From Acidobacteriaceae bacterium (lineage in GTDB: Bacteria; Acidobacteriota; Terriglobia; Terriglobales; Acidobacteriaceae): DNA of 9,687 nucleotides. The DNA lies in contig PLYW01000377.1 in NCBI GenBank assembly GCA_003151875.1, forward strand, positions 1 through 9,687, in the 5' to 3' direction. The position numbers and the translations under genes are program-made. The notes under the pieces were generated by a model. It searched no databases and was not told the origin of the DNA. It was given only the letters and a program-made list of their open reading frames with translations. Within the stretch, counting starts at the first letter, position 1. Each line of letters starts with the position of its first letter. This document shows positions 6,075 through 9,687 of the stretch, piece after piece.

Positions 6075-6093
6075 TGCTCTAAAAGAAAGAGCA
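6075..6093 (+). other. Hairpin holding the purine-rich ribosome binding region
   Basis: TGCTCT (6075-6080) and AGAGCA (6088-6093) form a 6-bp stem around AAAAGAA, ending three bases before the GTG start at 6097. The only Shine-Dalgarno-like purines (AAAGAAAGAG) are in the loop and 3' arm, so folding could limit translation of the membrane protein. No T-run follows, so it is not a terminator. Confidence 0.35.
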
Positions 6094-6096
6094 TCT

Positions 6097-7635
6097 GTGC
6101 CGAATTCGTCCTCTTCACCGTCAGACACCGCCGCGGCTGCCAGCAGCGCTTCCGGGGCCGGTTGGGTGGCCAGCGTCTTCTCTCGCCCGGTCATGTGCAT
6201 GTTCTTACTGGCCGCGGTGATCTTTCGAGATTCTCCACAAGGGATTGCAGAACCGGACATCTGGTGGCATCTGCGCAACGCCGATTATCTATTTCAATAC
6301 CTCTTGTTCCCCCGCGTGGACACCTATTCGTTGGGGGCGGCGGGGTCGCCACGGCTGAACTATGAATGGCTGTCGGAAATCCCCTATCTGTTGGGCTTCG
6401 ATGCCTGGGGATTGCAAGGACTTCTAGCGGTGTATTTCGCGGTGTTCACGCTGATCTATATTTGCGTCTATTACCGCTCCTGCCACGCTGGGGCCGATTA
6501 CAAGAGCGCGTTCCTTGCCACTTTGCTGGCTATATTGCTGGGAGTGGTGTCCATCGGCCCTCGTGTGCTGCTGTTTGGCTGGCTGTGCATGGTGGGGCTG
6601 CTGCTGGTGCTCGATCATTTTCAGCGGACCGGGAAAGGCCTGTGGCTGTTGCCGCCGTTGTTTGCCCTGTGGGTCAACCTCCACGGTTCCTGGATCTTTG
6701 GCCTGGCCGTGCTGGGGCTGACCATTGCCGCTGGCCTGGTGGAAGGGGAGTGGGGCCTGGTGGTGGCGCGGCGTTGGTCCCCGCCGGAGCTGAAAAAACT
6801 TCTGCTGGCGTTGGGCGCCTCCCTGGCCGCGCTCTTCGTCAACCCTTTCGGCTACACGCTGGTGCGCTACCCCTTTGATTTTCTATTTCGTCAGCAGACC
6901 AATATGCAACACGTGCAAGAGTGGCAGTCCGTGGACTTTGGCCGACTGAGTGGCAAGATGGCCCTGATCATGATCTTCGCCTTGCTGGCAGCCGCCTTGT
7001 TTTCCCGGCAGAAGTGGAAGCTGGACGAGGTGCTGCTGATGGCGTTTGCTGTGGGGGCTGCGTTAGTGCATGTGCGCTTCCTTTTTTTCGCCGGCCTGAT
7101 CGTGGCGCCCATCCTTGCCCAACGCCTAAAGCTGTTTCCGCCTTACCGGCGGGAACGGGACCAACCCTGGCTTAATGCCTGTGTTATGGCGGCCATCGTT
7201 GGGGCGATGATCTTTTTGTTTCCGTCAGCAGCATATCTACAGCGGAAGGTGGATGCGGATTTCCCCACGGCCGCTCTGAAATTCATGCAGGCGCAGCACC
7301 TCAACGGAAGGATCTTCAACGAATACGCCTGGGGCGGGTACATGGAATGGTACGCGCCCGACCTGAAGCCTCTCATTGATACGCGCACGGACATCTTCAT
7401 ATACAACGGAGTTTTTGACGACTATCTCAGAGTTACAGGCAACGATCATTCGTTCCAGATCCTGGACCGATACAAAATCGACTATGTCTTGTTACCTCCG
7501 AAACGGCAGCTGATCTACCTTCTGGAGCAATCTCCGGCGTGGCGTAGGATTTACACCGACAAGGTTGCGGCGCTGTTCGAGCGGGTACCGGGAAGTGATG
7601 CAATGGCAAAACCGTCAGCGGCACAACCGGACTAG
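6097..7635 (+). CDS. Polytopic membrane protein, GT-C glycosyltransferase-like, function unknown
   Basis: The 512-residue product starts at GTG 6097 with a short Ser/Ala-rich tail. About nine to ten hydrophobic segments follow between residues 31 and 380, for example 105-125, 136-172, 181-213, 231-247, 287-303, 311-342 and 357-380. The first external loop contains PDIWWHL (53-59), PRVDTYS and YEWLSE (89-94). Acidic residues in this position, and the layout of many helices plus a soluble C-terminal domain, recall GT-C transferases that use polyprenyl-phosphate sugars (ArnT/PMT or RgtA-D type). The C-terminal part (about 381-500) has RIFNEYAWGGYMEWY, LIDTRTDIF and YKIDYVLLPP, a pattern I associate with uncharacterised membrane proteins of Acidobacteriota and relatives. 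It would act at the inner membrane with its active face outside; the substrate is unknown. It lies 66 nt after the peptidase gene and 57 nt before accB, with no terminator at either gap. Confidence 0.75.
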   Translation: MPNSSSSPSDTAAAASSASGAGWVASVFSRPVMCMFLLAAVIFRDSPQGIAEPDIWWHLRNADYLFQYLLFPRVDTYSLGAAGSPRLNYEWLSEIPYLLGFDAWGLQGLLAVYFAVFTLIYICVYYRSCHAGADYKSAFLATLLAILLGVVSIGPRVLLFGWLCMVGLLLVLDHFQRTGKGLWLLPPLFALWVNLHGSWIFGLAVLGLTIAAGLVEGEWGLVVARRWSPPELKKLLLALGASLAALFVNPFGYTLVRYPFDFLFRQQTNMQHVQEWQSVDFGRLSGKMALIMIFALLAAALFSRQKWKLDEVLLMAFAVGAALVHVRFLFFAGLIVAPILAQRLKLFPPYRRERDQPWLNACVMAAIVGAMIFLFPSAAYLQRKVDADFPTAALKFMQAQHLNGRIFNEYAWGGYMEWYAPDLKPLIDTRTDIFIYNGVFDDYLRVTGNDHSFQILDRYKIDYVLLPPKRQLIYLLEQSPAWRRIYTDKVAALFERVPGSDAMAKPSAAQPD

Positions 7636-7692
7636 AGCTTACCGAGTAAGTTAAGATAAAAGCCGAAGTTTCTGCCGGCCGAATGGAAGACG

Positions 7693-8211
7693 ATGAACCA
7701 GAAAGAAATCAAGGAACTAATCGAATTTTTGGTGGAGAAGGACATCGCCGAGTTCGAGCTGCAGCGCGGCGATATGAAACTGCTGATCAAGCGGGGCGCA
7801 AGCGCCCAGCCGGCGCAGGTGGTGCAGGGCGCGCCGGCGATGGTTGCGGGGCATACGGTTGCGAGCGCGCCCCCAGCTCCCCTGCCATCGCCCACTTCGT
7901 CAACTGCCGACCGCGGAGAGCCGGCCAGCGGGGCAGCCCCGACGGCGCCCGTCGCTACGGCGGAAGCGGATTTATTTGTCCTGAAGTCGCCGATTGTCGG
8001 GACCTACTATGAGGCCCCGTCGCCCGGCGCTCCGCCCTTCGTCAAACTGGGCGATGCGGTGAAGGAGGGACAGGTGCTTTGCATCATTGAAGCCATGAAG
8101 CTGATGAACGAGATTGAGGCGGACGTGTCGGGCGTGATCGCCAAGATGTTTGTCGCCAACGGAAGCCCGGTGGAATACGGAATGCCGCTGTTCGGCATAA
8201 AGAGAGGTTAG
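7693..8211 (+). CDS. accB: Acetyl-CoA carboxylase biotin carboxyl carrier protein (BCCP)
   Basis: The 172-residue product carries the biotin that shuttles CO2 between biotin carboxylase and carboxyltransferase in acetyl-CoA carboxylase, the committed step of fatty acid synthesis. The N-terminal dimerisation region (1-35) is the usual MNQKEIKELIEFLVEKDIAEFELQRGDMKLLIKR. A mobile Ala/Pro-rich linker covers about 37-92. The biotinyl domain (95-170) contains SPIVGTYYEAPSPGAPPFVKLGD, the bacterial BCCP thumb, and EAMKLMNEI, with K136 as the biotinylated lysine. Length and domain order are normal. GGAAG sits just 3-4 bases before the ATG, a tight and rather weak site. It follows the membrane protein gene by 57 nt and is separated from accC by about 270 bp, longer than in most accBC operons. 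Confidence 0.97.
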   Translation: MNQKEIKELIEFLVEKDIAEFELQRGDMKLLIKRGASAQPAQVVQGAPAMVAGHTVASAPPAPLPSPTSSTADRGEPASGAAPTAPVATAEADLFVLKSPIVGTYYEAPSPGAPPFVKLGDAVKEGQVLCIIEAMKLMNEIEADVSGVIAKMFVANGSPVEYGMPLFGIKRG

Positions 8212-8241
8212 GAGGCGCGGTTGAGCGAATATGATTCTAAG

Positions 8242-8390
8242 GTGTCATCCTGAGCGAGCGCAGCGAGTCGAAGGACCCCTATTCCCGCAGAAATCACGGA
8301 GTGACCACCTGGTGCAGATGCAGAATTGCGATTGCTGGCAGCCAAAGGGTTCCTTCGACTCCTCGCTGCGCTCGTCGCTCAGAATGACAC
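8242..8390. repeat. Pair of inverted intergenic repeat units between accB and accC
   Basis: The left unit (8242-8278) begins GTGTCATCCTGAGCGAGCGC and ends in TCGAAGGACCC. The right unit (8347-8390), read on the minus strand, begins GTGTCATTCTGAGCGACGAG and ends in TCGAAGGAACCC. They agree almost throughout, apart from a few substitutions and small 1-3 nt indels, and are separated by 68 bp. The imperfect match suggests two copies of one repeat unit in opposite orientation (BIME/MITE-like). From memory, GTCATyCTGAGCGnAGCGAAG-type units are dispersed in acidobacterial genomes. As RNA the pair could fold into a hairpin of about 35 bp within the accB-accC transcript. No transposase or clear target duplication is present. 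Confidence 0.85.
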
Positions 8391-8412
8391 TTCCGTCCAT
8401 AAACAATCCAGC

Positions 8413-8429
8413 TGAAGGCGCGCCCTTCA
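8413..8429 (+). other. Small hairpin in the accB-accC gap
   Basis: TGAAGG (8413-8418) pairs with CCTTCA (8424-8429) around CGCGC. No T-run follows, so it is not a clear terminator. The rest of 8391-8480 holds no gene and no promoter that I can support. Confidence 0.3.
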
Positions 8430-8480
8430 AGGCGTGATCCACAGTAGATTCCCAGGCCAAGGGCCCGCACACTTTATTTC

Positions 8481-9687
8481 ATGTTTAACAAGATCCTAAT
8501 TGCGAACCGAGGGGAAATCGCCCTGCGGGTGATTTGCGCCTGCAAGGAGTTGGGCATCAAGGCGGTCGCCATCTACAGCGAGGCCGATCGCAACTCGCTG
8601 CACGTGAAGTTCGCCGACGAAGCCATCTGCATCGGTCCGCCACGCCTCCAGGAAAGCTACCTCAACATTCCGGCGGTCATCAGCGCCGCGGAAATCGCCA
8701 ACGTTGAGGCCATCCATCCCGGCTACGGCCTGCTCAGCGAGAATGCTAACTTCGCCGAGGTCTGCCGCGACTGCGGAATCAAGTTCATCGGTCCGCCGCC
8801 TGAGGTCACCCGGCTGATGGGCGAAAAGGAAAAGGCGCGCGCCACCATGAAGAGGGAAGGCGTACCCATTCTGCCGGGCTCCGACGGCATCATCGCCACC
8901 GCCGACGAGGCCCTGGAGTGGGCGCGCAGCGTGGGATTTCCGCTGATCGTGAAAGCCTCGGCAGGCGGCGGCGGACGCGGCATGCGCATCATCCGCAGCG
9001 AAGACGAATTGCCCAACCTGTTTCACGCCGCGCAATCGGAGGCGGCGGCCGCCTTCGGCAACGGCAATCTCTACATGGAAAGGTTCATCGAGCGGCCGCG
9101 CCATATCGAGTTCCAGGTGCTGGCCGACGAGCACGGCAACGTAATGAGCCTGGGCGAGCGCGAGTGCAGCATCCAGCGCCGCCATCAAAAGCTGGTGGAA
9201 GAGGCGCCCTCGGTGAAGGTCACTCCCGAGTTGCGCGAACGCATTGGCGGCATCCTGGTAAAGACCTTGAGCAGCATCGGTTATATGAATGCCGGGACCG
9301 TCGAGTTTCTGATGGACGAGGACGGCAGCCTCTCCTTCATCGAGATGAATACCCGGATTCAGGTGGAGCATCCGGTCACCGAGATGACCACCGACGTTGA
9401 CCTGGTGAAGGCGCAGATCATGATTGCCGCGGGCGAGAAGCTCAGCAGCGTGATCAATTACCCGGTGGTGTTTCGCGGGCACGCGATCGAGTGCCGCATC
9501 AATGCCGAGCATCCTGAGCGCTTCACTCCTTCGGCGGGAAAGATCACCGCCTTCAACATTCCCGGCGGCACCGGGGTGCGGGTTGACACCGCGGCCTATG
9601 CGGAAGGCGTCATTCCGCCGTACTATGATTCCTTGATTGCCAAGCTGGTAGTGCGGGGGCGCGACCGCGCTGAAGCCATCTCGCGCA
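8481..9687 (+). CDS. accC: Acetyl-CoA carboxylase biotin carboxylase subunit (3' end outside window)
   Basis: The frame is open from the ATG at 8481 to the window end: 402 residues of a protein normally near 450. It carboxylates the biotin on BCCP using ATP and bicarbonate. The start is fixed by the invariant N-terminus MFNKILIANRGEIALRV. Further motifs are IHPGYGLLSENANFA (79-92), FIGPP, GEKEKAR with the ATP-site lysine near 116, VKAS (K158), the glycine-rich loop GGGGRGMR (about 162-169), RHIEFQVLAD (about 207-216), GERECSIQRRHQKLVEEAP, and EMNTRIQVEHPVTE containing E288, N290, R292 and E296 in Escherichia coli numbering. ECRINAE and PPYYDSLIAKL of the C-terminal domain are present. All catalytic residues in the visible part are intact. 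Bases 8461-8480 contain no Shine-Dalgarno sequence, which is unusual beside its neighbours. Confidence 0.97.
   Translation, partial: MFNKILIANRGEIALRVICACKELGIKAVAIYSEADRNSLHVKFADEAICIGPPRLQESYLNIPAVISAAEIANVEAIHPGYGLLSENANFAEVCRDCGIKFIGPPPEVTRLMGEKEKARATMKREGVPILPGSDGIIATADEALEWARSVGFPLIVKASAGGGGRGMRIIRSEDELPNLFHAAQSEAAAAFGNGNLYMERFIERPRHIEFQVLADEHGNVMSLGERECSIQRRHQKLVEEAPSVKVTPELRERIGGILVKTLSSIGYMNAGTVEFLMDEDGSLSFIEMNTRIQVEHPVTEMTTDVDLVKAQIMIAAGEKLSSVINYPVVFRGHAIECRINAEHPERFTPSAGKITAFNIPGGTGVRVDTAAYAEGVIPPYYDSLIAKLVVRGRDRAEAISR

Noticed and set aside
8231..8437. 68-codon open frame in the accB-accC gap
   Set aside because: It is made of the inverted repeat units, has no ribosome binding site and no protein-like composition.
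8496..9512. 338-codon open frame on the minus strand
   Set aside because: It is the antisense shadow of accC, whose motifs are unmistakable on the + strand; long antisense frames are common in GC-rich DNA.

Overview
The window looks like a chromosomal segment of an Acidobacteriota member (Terriglobia/Koribacter-like). This is inferred from memory of protein families, not from a search. The pointers are an acidobacterial-type PQQ-like beta-propeller, a PEP-CTERM protein with the CGIDDKTFSHF-type N-terminus, a cluster of an Xaa-Pro peptidase with accB and accC, and a dispersed repeat unit of the GTCATyCTGAGCG type. The DNA is moderately GC-rich. All nine genes are on the + strand. I see no tRNA, rRNA, CRISPR array, transposase or phage gene.

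Region 1 (1-3767) holds four genes for predicted exported or envelope proteins. They are the body of a beta-propeller protein whose 5' end seems broken by a stop codon at 3-5, a 131-aa OB-fold-like small secreted protein closed by a strong terminator, a 272-aa secreted protein of unknown function, and a 229-aa protein with one putative Ig (He_PIG) domain. The last has a perfect TATAAT placed so close to its start that the mRNA may be almost leaderless.

Region 2 (3768-4780) is a single-gene unit. A good sigma-54 (-24/-12) promoter candidate lies upstream of a PEP-CTERM protein gene, which ends in an 11-bp-stem terminator. The protein should be exported and processed by an exosortase that is not in this window.

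Region 3 (4781-9687) is a housekeeping cluster: an aminopeptidase P-like metallopeptidase, a polytopic GT-C-like membrane protein, accB (biotin carboxyl carrier protein) and accC (biotin carboxylase, cut by the window edge). AccB and AccC work together in the first half-reaction of acetyl-CoA carboxylase, which starts fatty acid synthesis. Unusually, accB and accC are about 270 bp apart, and the gap contains two inverted copies of a repeat unit that could form a long hairpin.

I did not find a clear undescribed multi-gene system. The best leads are the sigma-54/PEP-CTERM unit, the repeat pair splitting accB from accC, the membrane protein in the place where efp often sits in the comparable Bacillus cluster, and the possible nonsense mutation at the left edge.
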